Origin: a virus
Strand: one strand, 5' to 3'
DNA length: 64,000 nt
IMG/VR virus record: IMGVR_UViG_3300011113_000675
Location: 62,001 to 126,000 of that record
The notes beneath the pieces were generated by a model. The model ran no database searches, was not told the origin of the DNA, and saw nothing but the letters and a program-made list of their open reading frames with translations. Positions 1 through 7,993 of this stretch are shown here, in pieces (the first letter of the stretch is position 1; every line of letters starts with the position of its first letter). Both the position numbers and the translations under genes were made by a program.

Positions 1-950
1 GTCGGTGACGCACTTATACTTGGTGTTGGCGTACTTGTTGGTGTCACAGAAGGTGTTGCCGTATTTGTCAACGTAGGGGTAGGTGAAGGGGTACTTGGTG
101 GTGTTGAAGTTGGTGAAGGTGTAATTGATGCGGTGTTTGTCGGTGTTGTAGTTGTCGTAGGAGTGCTTGTATTGGTTGGGGTCAAAGTAACAGTTGGAGT
201 TGGTGTTGGAGTATTTGATGCCGTAGGTGTTGGAGTGATGTCCGAAATACACTCAAGACAACTATTCCACGGACCATTAAATATTGTAACCGAAGCAGCC
301 AACGGTGTTTCAAATCCCTCAGTCACTGTATAACATTGATGACTTCCGTCTTCAAACGCTAAGTCATATATTTTATTATTAATTAACGTTCCCGCAAATT
401 TCACGAAAAACGTTGCTCCACCCTCACATGAATTGATTACATAATAAGTAATTGGCAATGGAGATTTAGTCGGAGTTGGGGTATTTGTTGGTGTAACAGT
501 CGGAGTCGACGTATTAGTCGAAGTGACTGTCACAGTTGGCGTTTGACTTGCAGTGTTTGTTGGAGTTGCAGTGTTTGTTGGTGTTACACTTGGAGTTGAG
601 GTATTAGTTGCAGTTTGTGTAACAGTTGGAGTTAGAGTATTTGTAGGAGTTGTAGTATTAGTTGGAGTTACAGTATTCGTTGGAGTCTGAGTTGGTGTGG
701 CAGTAATTGATGCTGTCGGAGTTGGAGTTATATCCCCAAGACATTCGATACAATTTTCCCAAGGGCCATTAAAAATAGTTGCAGTCGCGGCTAAAGGAGT
801 CTCAAATCCTGATTCGATTGTATAACAACCGTTAGAACCTCCTCCGATGATAAGGTCGTAGATTTTACCTACAATTAGATTTTCTTCAGACTTGATGTAT
901 AAAGTATTAGAAGAATTACAAGAAGACGCAATATAATAATTGAAAGCCAT
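1..950 (-). CDS. Thr/Pro-repeat structural protein, partial at window edge
   Basis: The reading frame runs from an ATG at 950 to the window edge without a stop, so the C-terminus is missing. It carries two copies of a module of about 60 residues (Y-Y-[IV]-x-[SN]-S-C near the start, then CYT[IV]-x-x-GFETPLAA, then IFNGPW and C-x-EC). Each copy is followed by long tracts of T-P-T-x-T repeats. Thr/Pro linkers joining small repeated domains are usual in phage fibre or decoration proteins and in secreted adhesins; no family could be named. A TATTTAT box lies at 965-971 (minus sense), 14 nt before the ATG, matching other late genes here. No signal peptide is seen, favouring a virion protein over a secreted one. 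Confidence 0.75.
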   Translation of the reverse strand, partial: MAFNYYIASSCNSSNTLYIKSEENLIVGKIYDLIIGGGSNGCYTIESGFETPLAATATIFNGPWENCIECLGDITPTPTASITATPTQTPTNTVTPTNTTTPTNTLTPTVTQTATNTSTPSVTPTNTATPTNTASQTPTVTVTSTNTSTPTVTPTNTPTPTKSPLPITYYVINSCEGGATFFVKFAGTLINNKIYDLAFEDGSHQCYTVTEGFETPLAASVTIFNGPWNSCLECISDITPTPTASNTPTPTPTVTLTPTNTSTPTTTTTPTNTASITPSPTSTPPSTPSPTPTLTNTATPSVTPTSTPTPSISASP

Positions 951-1003
951 TTAATTTTTTCTTTATAAATATACGGTTATTCACATTTATTAAGGTGTAA
1001 GTA

Positions 1004-1747
1004 TCAGTCTTCCATTTTTCTCTCAATAGAAAGTTCTTTATCGAGAGCTTTATTTGACATATCAAACAATTTTTCGATGTGTCCCGACCTTCTCAAAAAC
1101 TTAAATACCAAGTTTTCATAAGAAAGTTCCCCTTCTTTTTCCAAACCTGATTTTCTATAATTTTTTAATTTTTCTTTGATTGAATCTATCAATTTGATGT
1201 CATCTTCCGAATTTTCGGATTCTATCACTTTATCAATTTTTTCAGTCCAGTTTTTGATTTTCTTTTCCAAAACTGATTTATCAATCTCGTTTTCTAACTG
1301 TTTAGGTTTTGTCACCCATTCATCATTCATTACTGAATAAACACCTGTTGCAAAATGTGGCTCTTCATTATCTTGGGCATATAGTTCGACATCATAACCA
1401 AATATTTTGATATCGTGTTTGTCGTTGAATACTTGTTTCTTTAGATTATATAATTCTTTATATAAAGGAGCTTCATCCTCAAATTGTTGTAAATCAACAA
1501 GAATGTGCAAATCGAAATCTGAATATTCTGACCAATTAAAATTTGCTAAAGAACCAGTCAAAACTATATCTTCAACAAAAACATCTTCACCAAGATAATC
1601 GATAAATTTTTCAGCAATCTTCAATAAAGCGTTTTTCACCTTCGGAACCATCTTTGCTTTTTGTGGATTCTCAGGGTTCTCCCAAATTTTTGGATTGAGA
1701 GTTTCTTGTACTGAAAAACTATTGAGGATTTTTTGAAAATTATTCAT
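1004..1747 (-). CDS. Predicted nucleotidyltransferase (pol-beta superfamily)
   Basis: A protein of 247 residues. The signature of the minimal nucleotidyltransferase fold is visible: G65-S66 followed by D77-x-D79 (GSLANFNWSEYSDFDLHIL), the metal-binding pair of pol-beta-like enzymes. The C-terminal half is helical and charged. Such free-standing nucleotidyltransferases are common in environmental phages but their substrate is unknown; modification of a nucleic acid or protein is the family expectation. The TATTTAT box at 1752-1758 ends exactly 4 nt before the ATG, so this is probably a leaderless late gene. Confidence 0.7.
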   Translation of the reverse strand: MNNFQKILNSFSVQETLNPKIWENPENPQKAKMVPKVKNALLKIAEKFIDYLGEDVFVEDIVLTGSLANFNWSEYSDFDLHILVDLQQFEDEAPLYKELYNLKKQVFNDKHDIKIFGYDVELYAQDNEEPHFATGVYSVMNDEWVTKPKQLENEIDKSVLEKKIKNWTEKIDKVIESENSEDDIKLIDSIKEKLKNYRKSGLEKEGELSYENLVFKFLRRSGHIEKLFDMSNKALDKELSIERKMED

Positions 1748-1758
1748 CTAAATAAATA

Positions 1759-2001
1759 CTATAACTTCTTATACTTGTAGGCTTTTGATATATCTGTGGT
1801 AAAATACTTTCCTTGTGACTCCGCCATTCTGAATTTAGTGTAAGCTTGGTGAGGAACATCTTCATACTCATATTTGAATCCATTGTTAAATTCTACTACA
1901 AGTTTTTTTGTCTCCGTATCGTATTCTGTTTTTTTAATATTGGAAGATTTTATTTCATTAATAATCTTCGTCCCCTGAATCTCTTCTTTCAGTATCGCCA
2001 T
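1759..2001 (-). CDS. KTSC domain protein
   Basis: An 80-residue protein whose C-terminal half fits the KTSC family: a beta strand with YEYEDVP, an F-x-x-A-x-S-x-GKYF segment and a terminal Y-K-Y-K-KL. KTSC proteins are small and widespread in phages and bacteria, often beside nucleic-acid enzymes, with no assigned function. Its start overlaps the end of the upstream gene by 44 nt, so the two are translated from one transcript. Confidence 0.7.
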   Translation of the reverse strand: MAILKEEIQGTKIINEIKSSNIKKTEYDTETKKLVVEFNNGFKYEYEDVPHQAYTKFRMAESQGKYFTTDISKAYKYKKL

Positions 2002-2290
2002 CTCTGAGTGGTGTTAATTCGTTTATTTTTAGTAGTTGTGGCATGATGAAATCCGAAACTTCATCTTTTGTAACATCAAATCCATAGTTTCGAAGAAAAC
2101 TAACCACATTATTAAATTCATTATTAAACTTTTCTTGTAAACTCATCATCTTGAAAGTGTATGTGGGGGGATTGTCTAACTCAGATTCACTGAATCCCAT
2201 CTCCTGTAAATGTTGTCTTAATCTCAAATAAATGTCCAAGAGATCTCTCAGATGAGAAGAATATGTTAGATATTTTTCAAAAGGTTTCAT
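1958..2290 (-). CDS. Small helical protein, unknown
   Basis: The start is placed at 2290 (MKPFEKYL). A longer frame opens at 2350 but runs through the promoter box TATTTAT at 2295-2301, which ends 4 nt before this ATG, and through the terminator upstream. The protein has 110 residues, is mostly helical, and ends in an acidic tail (GDTERRDSGDEDY). No family was recognised. It forms a two-gene unit with the KTSC gene. Confidence 0.65.
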   Translation of the reverse strand: MKPFEKYLTYSSHLRDLLDIYLRLRQHLQEMGFSESELDNPPTYTFKMMSLQEKFNNEFNNVVSFLRNYGFDVTKDEVSDFIMPQLLKINELTPLRDGDTERRDSGDEDY

Positions 2291-2294
2291 AAAT

Positions 2295-2301
2295 ATAAAT
2301 A
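2295..2301 (-). promoter_or_regulatory. TATTTAT late-type box deciding the start at 2290
   Basis: On the minus strand the sequence reads TATTTATATTTATG; the box ends 4 nt before the ATG at 2290, ruling out the longer upstream frame. Confidence 0.5.
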
Positions 2302-2338
2302 TTATAAAAACTTTTTGTATATAAACTACTACAAAAAT

Positions 2339-2370
2339 AAAAACCCCCACATTTCTGTGGGGGTCTTTTT
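2339..2370. terminator. Bidirectional hairpin terminator
   Basis: An 8-bp stem CCCCCACA/TGTGGGGG with a 4-nt loop is flanked by A and T runs. It lies between the small helical gene and the UVR-motif gene. Confidence 0.7.
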
Positions 2371-2371
2371 G

Positions 2372-2743
2372 TTACTTCAACTTTTTTAGTTGGTCTCTAA
2401 TTTCAATCGACTTTTCGAAGTTTTGTTCTTCAATTGATTTTTTGAGTTCATCTTCAAGTTTGTCAATTTCCTTTTGGTTAGTTTCCAATTTCTTGATTTG
2501 GTCTCTCAGTTCAACTGCTTTTTCGAAATCTTCATTTTCGATTGCGATTTCAAGTTGTTGTTTCAAATTTTTTGAAGTTGGGTCTGTTTTGGTATTGTCG
2601 TAGTAATACGTGGTTATTTTCATTGTCCCATCTTCTGAAACTTTAGTTTGAGTTTTCCACTCACCATTATTTGGGGGAAATTGGGTGAACATTTCATCGA
2701 ATGCTCTAAAGATGTCATTATAAAATCTTCTATTACCAAACAT
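2372..2743 (-). CDS. UVR-motif protein, McsA-like
   Basis: A 123-residue protein with two C-terminal UVR motifs, each of the form L-x-x-x-[LI]-x-x-[AS]-[IV]-E-x-[EQ]-[DN]-FEK-[AS]-[VI]-E-[LI]-RDQ-[IL]-KKL. UVR motifs mediate protein contacts in UvrB/UvrC and in the ClpC system (McsA and the ClpC middle domain). It lies divergently from a ClpC-like gene that also carries one UVR-type segment, so an adaptor or regulator of that ATPase is the natural inference. The N-terminal half lacks the CxxC zinc motifs of bacterial McsA, so the analogy is partial. Confidence 0.65.
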   Translation of the reverse strand: MFGNRRFYNDIFRAFDEMFTQFPPNNGEWKTQTKVSEDGTMKITTYYYDNTKTDPTSKNLKQQLEIAIENEDFEKAVELRDQIKKLETNQKEIDKLEDELKKSIEEQNFEKSIEIRDQLKKLK

Positions 2744-2812
2744 AATTTTAGTTTTTTGTTTTAAGTTTATTTGTTATCTTTGTATTCAAGATTGATGCCG
2801 ACCACAATAATA

Positions 2813-2866
2813 TGACAATCTGTCAGAAAAACAAAGTATTTTTAATTTTTTTATGACAACTTGTCT
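2813..2866. promoter_or_regulatory. Two operator-like palindromes upstream of clpC
   Basis: TGACAATCTGTCA (2813-2825) and TGACAACTTGTCT (2854-2866) share the pattern TGACA-N3-TGTC[AT]. Their centres are 41 nt apart, close to four helical turns. The second site ends 6 nt before the -33 TTG of the clpC promoter, a typical repressor or activator position. The regulator is not identified. Confidence 0.45.
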
Positions 2867-2872
2867 TTTTAG

Positions 2873-2903
2873 TTGGAAAAGAATAAATTTTGATATTACT
2901 TTG
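2873..2903 (+). promoter_or_regulatory. Bacteroidota-type promoter of the clpC-like gene
   Basis: TTG at 2873-2875, 20 nt, then TTACTTTG at 2896-2903, one mismatch from TAnnTTTG. The start codon follows 17 nt later. A further TATCTTTG at 2775-2782 could be a second, upstream promoter. Confidence 0.55.
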
Positions 2904-2920
2904 TAAAAACTAAAAAACGT

Positions 2921-4933
2921 ATGAACGACTTAATGGACGACGAAGACAAAATGATGAGTAAAAAACAGAAGTCAGGAGATTCCTCGACACCTGTGCTAGA
3001 CAATTTCAGTCGAGACTTGAATAAACTTGCAGAGGCGGGAAAATTGGACCCTGTTATCGGAAGAGACCGAGAGATTCTACGAATCGCACAAATTCTCTCC
3101 CGAAGAAAGAAAAATAACCCAATTATTCTTGGTGAACCTGGCTGTGGTAAGACTGCAATTGTTGAAGGTTTGGCGATGAAAATTGTTAATGGTGATTGTC
3201 CTCGTAATCTCTTGGATAAAAGATTGGTTAACCTTGACCTAACTTCAGTTGTTGCTGGTACAAAGTACCGTGGACAATTTGAAGAAAGAATGAAGGTTAT
3301 CATCGAAGAACTTCAAGCTAATCCTAATATCATCGTATTCATTGATGAGATTCATACGTTGGTTGGTTCAGGAAATTCTTCTGGTTCAATGGATGGTTCC
3401 AACATTTTCAAACCAGCTCTATCTCGTGGAGAACTACAAGTAATTGGTGCAACCACTTTGGACGAGTTCAGAAAGAACATCGAAAAAGATGGAGCATTGG
3501 AGCGTAGATTTCAGAAAGTTATTGTTGACCCGTCAACAGTGACTGAGACAATCCAAATTTTGAAGAATGTTCGGGACAAGTACGAAACATATCACAAAGT
3601 GACTTATTCCGATGAGGTCATTGAAACTTGTGTTAAGTTGGCTGATAGATATATCACTGACCGTGAATTTCCTGACAAAGCGTTCGATATCTTGGATGAA
3701 GTTGGTGCCAGAATGCAGACTGAACTCAAGGTTCCCGAGGTAATCGAAGAGTTGAAGCGTAAAGCCGCTGAATTAAAACAACAGAAGTTGGATGTTGTTA
3801 AGAAACAGAATTACGAACAAGCCGCACAACTCCGAGACAAAGAGAAAAAGTTGTTGGATAAATTGGACCAAGAAAAACAAAAGTTCGAAGAACAAATGAC
3901 CAAAGACAAACAGAAGGTTGGAATCGACGACGTTTATGATGTTGTTTCCAACATGACTAAAATCCCTGTCAATAAAATGTCTGTGGATGATACCAAAGCG
4001 TTATTGAACTTGGACAAGCATATTGTTGGAACTGTCATTGGTCAGGATGCTGCGGTTATCAAGGTCGCAAAATCTATTAAGAGAAACCGACTCGGTATCA
4101 AAGATCCGAATCGTCCAATTGGTTCATTCGTTTTCTTGGGTTCAACTGGTGTTGGTAAAACTCACCTTGCGAAACAACTTGCAAAAGAAATGTTCGGAAG
4201 TGAGGACGCGCTAATCCGTGTGGATATGTCCGAATATCAAGAGAAGCATACCGTATCCAAATTGGTTGGAGCACCTCCAGGTTATGTTGGGTACGAAGAA
4301 GGTGGGTTGTTGACCGAGAAAGTTAAGAACAAACCTTACTCTGTTATCTTGTTTGATGAGGTTGAGAAAGCTCACAAGGACGTATTCACGGTATTACTAC
4401 AAATCTTGGACGATGGTCACGTTACAGATAGTTTAGGTAGAAAGATTAACTTCAAGAACACCTTGATTATCTTGACATCGAATCTTGGAGTTAAAAAACT
4501 ACAAGACTTCGGAACTGGTATTGGTTTCTCAACTAATACCTACAGTAACGAGGAAGCGAAGAAAGAAATTTTGATGAAAGAAATGAAAAATTTCTTTTCA
4601 CCTGAATTCATCAACCGTATTGATGACACCATCGTTTTCAATTCTCTATCTCAAGAGGATATCAAGAAAATCACTGACATCGAACTCAAGAAGTTGATGA
4701 AGCGTCTTGACGAAATGAAGTATAAGATAACTTATGATGAATCACTTTTGGATTACCTCTCAAAAATCGGATATGATGAGGTATACGGAGCAAGACCACT
4801 CAAGAGAGCGATTCAGGATAAAGTTGAAGACTTATTATCTGAAGAAGTTCTGACCGACAAAATTATAGTAGGAAAAACCTACGTAATTAAAGTTGAAGAT
4901 GAAGTAGTCAAAGTAGTCAAGAAAGGTCGGTAA
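2921..4933 (+). CDS. clpC: ClpC/ClpA-type AAA+ protease ATPase
   Basis: A 670-residue two-ring AAA+ unfoldase. The first module has Walker A GEPGCGKT (71-78) and Walker [10 protein letters not shown]; the second has Walker A GSTGVGKT (about 406-413), Walker B VILFDE and a FINRID arginine-finger region. Between them lies a short coiled middle domain with a UVR-like segment ([15 protein letters not shown]), typical of ClpC rather than ClpB. A loop G-IGF-S near residue 533 matches the [LIV]GF loop by which ClpA/C/X dock on ClpP, and a phage ClpP lies at 23810. The usual N-terminal substrate or adaptor domain is absent; the protein begins with about 20 charged residues. Substrates are unknown. 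Confidence 0.9.
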   Translation: MNDLMDDEDKMMSKKQKSGDSSTPVLDNFSRDLNKLAEAGKLDPVIGRDREILRIAQILSRRKKNNPIILGEPGCGKTAIVEGLAMKIVNGDCPRNLLDKRLVNLDLTSVVAGTKYRGQFEERMKVIIEELQANPNIIVFIDEIHTLVGSGNSSGSMDGSNIFKPALSRGELQVIGATTLDEFRKNIEKDGALERRFQKVIVDPSTVTETIQILKNVRDKYETYHKVTYSDEVIETCVKLADRYITDREFPDKAFDILDEVGARMQTELKVPEVIEELKRKAAELKQQKLDVVKKQNYEQAAQLRDKEKKLLDKLDQEKQKFEEQMTKDKQKVGIDDVYDVVSNMTKIPVNKMSVDDTKALLNLDKHIVGTVIGQDAAVIKVAKSIKRNRLGIKDPNRPIGSFVFLGSTGVGKTHLAKQLAKEMFGSEDALIRVDMSEYQEKHTVSKLVGAPPGYVGYEEGGLLTEKVKNKPYSVILFDEVEKAHKDVFTVLLQILDDGHVTDSLGRKINFKNTLIILTSNLGVKKLQDFGTGIGFSTNTYSNEEAKKEILMKEMKNFFSPEFINRIDDTIVFNSLSQEDIKKITDIELKKLMKRLDEMKYKITYDESLLDYLSKIGYDEVYGARPLKRAIQDKVEDLLSEEVLTDKIIVGKTYVIKVEDEVVKVVKKGR

Positions 4934-4939
4934 ATTAAA

Positions 4940-4963
4940 AAGGGGAGAAATCCCCTTTTTTTT
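4940..4963 (+). terminator. Rho-independent terminator after clpC
   Basis: Stem AAGGGGA/TCCCCTT with a GAAA loop followed by a T-run. Confidence 0.75.
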
Positions 4964-4975
4964 ATATTTATAATC

Positions 4976-5584
4976 ATGAGTAATTTTTCCCGACTGTTAG
5001 ATAAGTTTAAAGATTCATTCCCACAAGATTTACAATCGAAAGTCGATGTAATCGAAAATTTTGTTGTAAACTATATTCAAGAAAATAACCTTAATGTAAA
5101 ATTCTTGAATTCATGTAATGCAGGATTCAAAGGGGTTAGAACAAGAGACCAAATTATTATTTGTTCTCCTTTTGGTATGGAAACAATCGGGGATTTTTTA
5201 TATACCATATTTCACGAAATCAGGCATGAACAACAGATTAGAGATTTGAAAATGTTGAATCCTTTGACGGATTTTGATTTAGAAGATTTCGAGGCTCTTT
5301 ACGAACATTACTGGAATATGGAGTTGGATGCTGACAAATTTGCAAAAGAAATGGTTGCAAAACTCGTTATCAAATTAGGGATTCCAATCGATATCGCAAA
5401 AAAATTATTTTCATTGTCACCGTATGTTGAACAATATCCAAGAATGTCGAACATGGTTCGTGGAGGAATTCAACAAATTATCAACGACATCAAGACAATA
5501 AAAAAATCGGGTGGTGAATATACTGATATTCAAGACCACCCGGTAGTACAAAGACACATCGATAAGTTAGAGGATTTTATTTAA
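4976..5584 (+). CDS. Predicted zinc metallopeptidase (zincin)
   Basis: A 202-residue protein with HEIRH at 80-84 (HExxH) and a downstream E116-LDAD, the glutamate/aspartate arrangement of gluzincin-like and ImmA-like peptidases. No signal peptide is present, so it acts in the cytoplasm or the virion. The box TATTTAT at 4965-4971 ends 4 nt before the ATG, placing it in the late class although it follows clpC. It converges with an M20-type peptidase whose stop codon is adjacent (5584/5585). Processing of virion proteins is possible but not shown. Confidence 0.65.
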   Translation: MSNFSRLLDKFKDSFPQDLQSKVDVIENFVVNYIQENNLNVKFLNSCNAGFKGVRTRDQIIICSPFGMETIGDFLYTIFHEIRHEQQIRDLKMLNPLTDFDLEDFEALYEHYWNMELDADKFAKEMVAKLVIKLGIPIDIAKKLFSLSPYVEQYPRMSNMVRGGIQQIINDIKTIKKSGGEYTDIQDHPVVQRHIDKLEDFI

Positions 5585-6418
5585 TCAGAATGGATGAAAT
5601 TGTCCTCTTGGTACCGACTTTTTGAAATGTAGTTTATAACCCAACTCTTCAATCATTTTTCTTCCCATTTCTATCCCGTTGAATACGTCCTCAATAACGA
5701 CATATTCTTCAGGACTATGGTAATCATAATATCCAATAGAAAAGTTGATACAAGAAAAGTCAAATTTAGTTCTCAAAGCATAAACGTCAGTATATGGGTG
5801 AACCATGTATTGCATTTCTTCTTTAATCATTCCTTCAGTCAAAACTTTATCAATTTTTTCAAAAAACTCGGTATCTCTGTCAAATAACATTTGTCCGAAA
5901 CATTTTTCAGTAATCATCCAATTTTCGGGAGCATCGAACTGAATACCATATCCAACATTTTCGAAAAATTTGGGATCGGCGGCCTTTGAACCATGACATC
6001 CAGTTTCTTCTGAAGCAAAGAATGCCGCTTTTATGTTTGGTAATTCTCTGAGTAAAGATAAACAAGCAAACACACCACATTTATCATCTCCACCAATACC
6101 TGTAGGTCTTTCGTTATCATTGAATGCTTTCAATGCTGGTTTCAATTCACCTTGAGCATTTTCTAACATCATTTCTTTGATATTGATTGTATCGATATGG
6201 TGAACTGTATCCGTGTGGGATATTACACAAGGGAAATAAAAATCTTCAGGAAGGTCAGTTGTTTCTTGTTTGGTCGCATAGATATTCAATTTGTCATCGA
6301 CATAATGTTCTATGTTGTTTTCGGTTAACCAATTAACCAAAAATTCAACCATACGATGTTCTTGGTAAGTTTTTGTGGGTACGCTCAGAACTTCTTTGAG
6401 CAAATTTATATCTTTCAT
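5585..6418 (-). CDS. M20-family metallopeptidase (peptidase T-like)
   Basis: A 277-residue protein with a conserved metal-ligand series: H68-x-D70 (SHTDTV), D111 in GIGGDDKCGV, E137-E138 in FFASEETG, a DAPENW segment and a late H in YYDYHSPEE. These fit M20/M28-type di-zinc aminopeptidases such as tripeptidase T, though the protein is shorter than bacterial PepT (about 400) and lacks much of the lid domain. A peptidase of this type would trim peptides in the cytoplasm. Its promoter is host-type and leaves no leader. Confidence 0.75.
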   Translation of the reverse strand: MKDINLLKEVLSVPTKTYQEHRMVEFLVNWLTENNIEHYVDDKLNIYATKQETTDLPEDFYFPCVISHTDTVHHIDTINIKEMMLENAQGELKPALKAFNDNERPTGIGGDDKCGVFACLSLLRELPNIKAAFFASEETGCHGSKAADPKFFENVGYGIQFDAPENWMITEKCFGQMLFDRDTEFFEKIDKVLTEGMIKEEMQYMVHPYTDVYALRTKFDFSCINFSIGYYDYHSPEEYVVIEDVFNGIEMGRKMIEELGYKLHFKKSVPRGQFHPF

Positions 6419-6422
6419 TCTA

Positions 6423-6453
6423 CAAAGATATGAATAAATTAGATTTCATCCAA
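6423..6453 (-). promoter_or_regulatory. Host-type promoter, leaderless
   Basis: On the minus strand: TTG (6453-6451), 20 nt, TATCTTTG (6430-6423), then TAGA and the ATG at 6418. The spacing of 4 nt puts the expected transcription start at the start codon. Confidence 0.65.
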
Positions 6454-7482
6454 ACTAAACAATGAAGGTTGGTATAATAAATTATAAAAATTTTGTTCAC
6501 CTAAAGACAGTGTCTTTTGTTTTAATCCTTTCGACAATGTCACAATTATTTTCATTTCAGGAAATTTGAATCCTTCGATTTTGAATCTTGTTTCTTTTTT
6601 TGAATCTTTCGGTAAAAAGTAAAATTCTTCTTGTCTGAATTTTTTGAGAATTCTTGAAGTCATGTCAGTGAAATCTTTGAAGCTAACTCCTTCCTCTTCT
6701 CCATCTTCCTGAATTGTATCCAAAATTTCAGTAAAAATTTTATTTGCAGTTCCGTTGAAACTTTCAGAATCAAATTCTTCGGGGTCTTCATACGCATAAT
6801 AATCTTCTTGCCAACCACCTGGCGCTTGTTGTCTACCAAAAATTCTTTCTAATAATTTTTTCATAGAAAGGTGAAGGTCACCTTCATTAATATACAAGGC
6901 TATTAAGTCCGCCACCTTAATTCTAAACCCATCTGTATAAGCGTCAATTCCCAACTCATCGAAATACTCATCCATCTCTTTATTCATCGCCGTCGAAAGA
7001 GATCTTTGAAATGCGTGATTTTTTTCATAGACATAATCTTCGATGACATACTTTATTTGTTTTCCGAAATTATCCATCAATACTTGGGATAACTCTTTTC
7101 TGTATTCGTCATCTGAAAAGTCGACTTTCATGGGAAGTATTGCACTAGAAATTTCAGACAATAATTCTTTGTTTTCGTCATCCAAAGTATAGTAAAAACT
7201 ATACCCTTCCATAAAGTCTTCTGTGGATGAATAGTGGTCTATAAATTCATAATCGTTATACGGAGAATTAATCACTTGATAAAACCAAACATCATCTTCC
7301 GATAATCCCAACGCCTGCAAAAATTCTTGTTGATTTTTGAACTCAACACTTATAACGCTTTGACCTGGTGTACTTCGGTCCTCTCTCATGTACGAGAATA
7401 GGTCATCCGAAGATAATAATTCATCTTTAGTTATTTGTCTTTTAGCGTAACTTCTTAAAGCCCTGAAAGTTTCATAATTCAT
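6439..7482 (-). CDS. Acidic phage protein, unknown
   Basis: The start is placed at 7482 (MNYETFRALRSYAK). The frame opens at 7500, but that start lies inside the TATTTAT box at 7490-7496. The protein of 347 residues is acidic and mostly helical, with no recognisable motif, signal peptide or membrane segment. The late-type box and the N-terminal amphipathic helix suggest a virion or assembly protein; this is inference only. Confidence 0.65.
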   Translation of the reverse strand: MNYETFRALRSYAKRQITKDELLSSDDLFSYMREDRSTPGQSVISVEFKNQQEFLQALGLSEDDVWFYQVINSPYNDYEFIDHYSSTEDFMEGYSFYYTLDDENKELLSEISSAILPMKVDFSDDEYRKELSQVLMDNFGKQIKYVIEDYVYEKNHAFQRSLSTAMNKEMDEYFDELGIDAYTDGFRIKVADLIALYINEGDLHLSMKKLLERIFGRQQAPGGWQEDYYAYEDPEEFDSESFNGTANKIFTEILDTIQEDGEEEGVSFKDFTDMTSRILKKFRQEEFYFLPKDSKKETRFKIEGFKFPEMKIIVTLSKGLKQKTLSLGEQNFYNLLYQPSLFSLDEI

Positions 7483-7489
7483 ACTACAA

Positions 7490-7496
7490 ATAAATA
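7490..7496 (-). promoter_or_regulatory. TATTTAT late-type box
   Basis: Reads GATATTTATTT on the minus strand, 7 nt before the chosen ATG at 7482. Confidence 0.5.
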
Positions 7497-7505
7497 TCAA
7501 TTCTG

Positions 7506-7536
7506 TTGGATTCGGAAATATTTATACTTACATTTG
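7506..7536 (+). promoter_or_regulatory. Host-type promoter of the tmRNA
   Basis: TTG (7506-7508), 20 nt, TACATTTG (7529-7536), a full match to the Bacteroidota consensus. The predicted start falls close to the mature tmRNA 5' end at 7546. Confidence 0.7.
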
Positions 7537-7545
7537 TACAACAAT

Positions 7546-7960
7546 GGGGATGAACGGTATTGATTGACATTGTTGGGGATAAGTGGCACGTAGTCAGAAT
7601 TCATCTATGACTTGAATCTATGGTGAAGAAAGTAAACGGCAATACTCTTGCTAAGATGTCTGCTTTAGGTTTGACTAGAGAAGCATCTGTTGTAACTGCT
7701 TAAGAAGTAGATACAACGTCAGGTCGATTGGGCATATAACCTAGGAACAGAAGCCCTCCAAGGTGGATACCACCCAAAGCGTATCAAAAGGTCACGTTCA
7801 GAGGGCTACCTTATTTCAAGTGAACTCGACACAGTTGTTGGTAACGATGTCAAAATAGGAACCATCTATTTCGGAAGGTATGAAAAACCTTGACCTAAAC
7901 GTGTAGGCATTTATTGTCAAAGTGAGCAAGACGCGAGTTCGAATCTCGCCATCTCCACCA
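7546..7960 (+). ncRNA. ssrA: Phage-encoded tmRNA (transfer-messenger RNA)
   Basis: The 5' end GGGGATG pairs with CATCTCC near the 3' end (7 bp, one G-U), followed by ACCA, giving a tRNA-like acceptor with encoded CCA. A T-arm GCGAG-TTCGAAT-CTCGC lies directly before it. The 5' side has the short D-like loop typical of tmRNA, and the 415-nt length suits a tmRNA with several pseudoknots. The likely tag frame runs to a TAA at 7701-7703 and ends in ASVVTA; an ATG at 7620 is in frame and the preceding in-frame stop is TGA, so the tag is at most about 27 residues. The ending differs from the ALAA that bacterial tags usually carry. The resume codon cannot be fixed by eye. tmRNA rescues stalled ribosomes with SmpB; no smpB is seen here. 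Confidence 0.88.
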
Positions 7961-7964
7961 AATA

Positions 7965-7993
7965 AAAAAGGGGTCAAAATGACCCCTTTTTTT
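7965..7993. terminator. Bidirectional terminator
   Basis: Stem GGGGTCA/TGACCCC with flanking A and T runs; it ends the tmRNA and the convergent lipoprotein gene. Confidence 0.8.
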
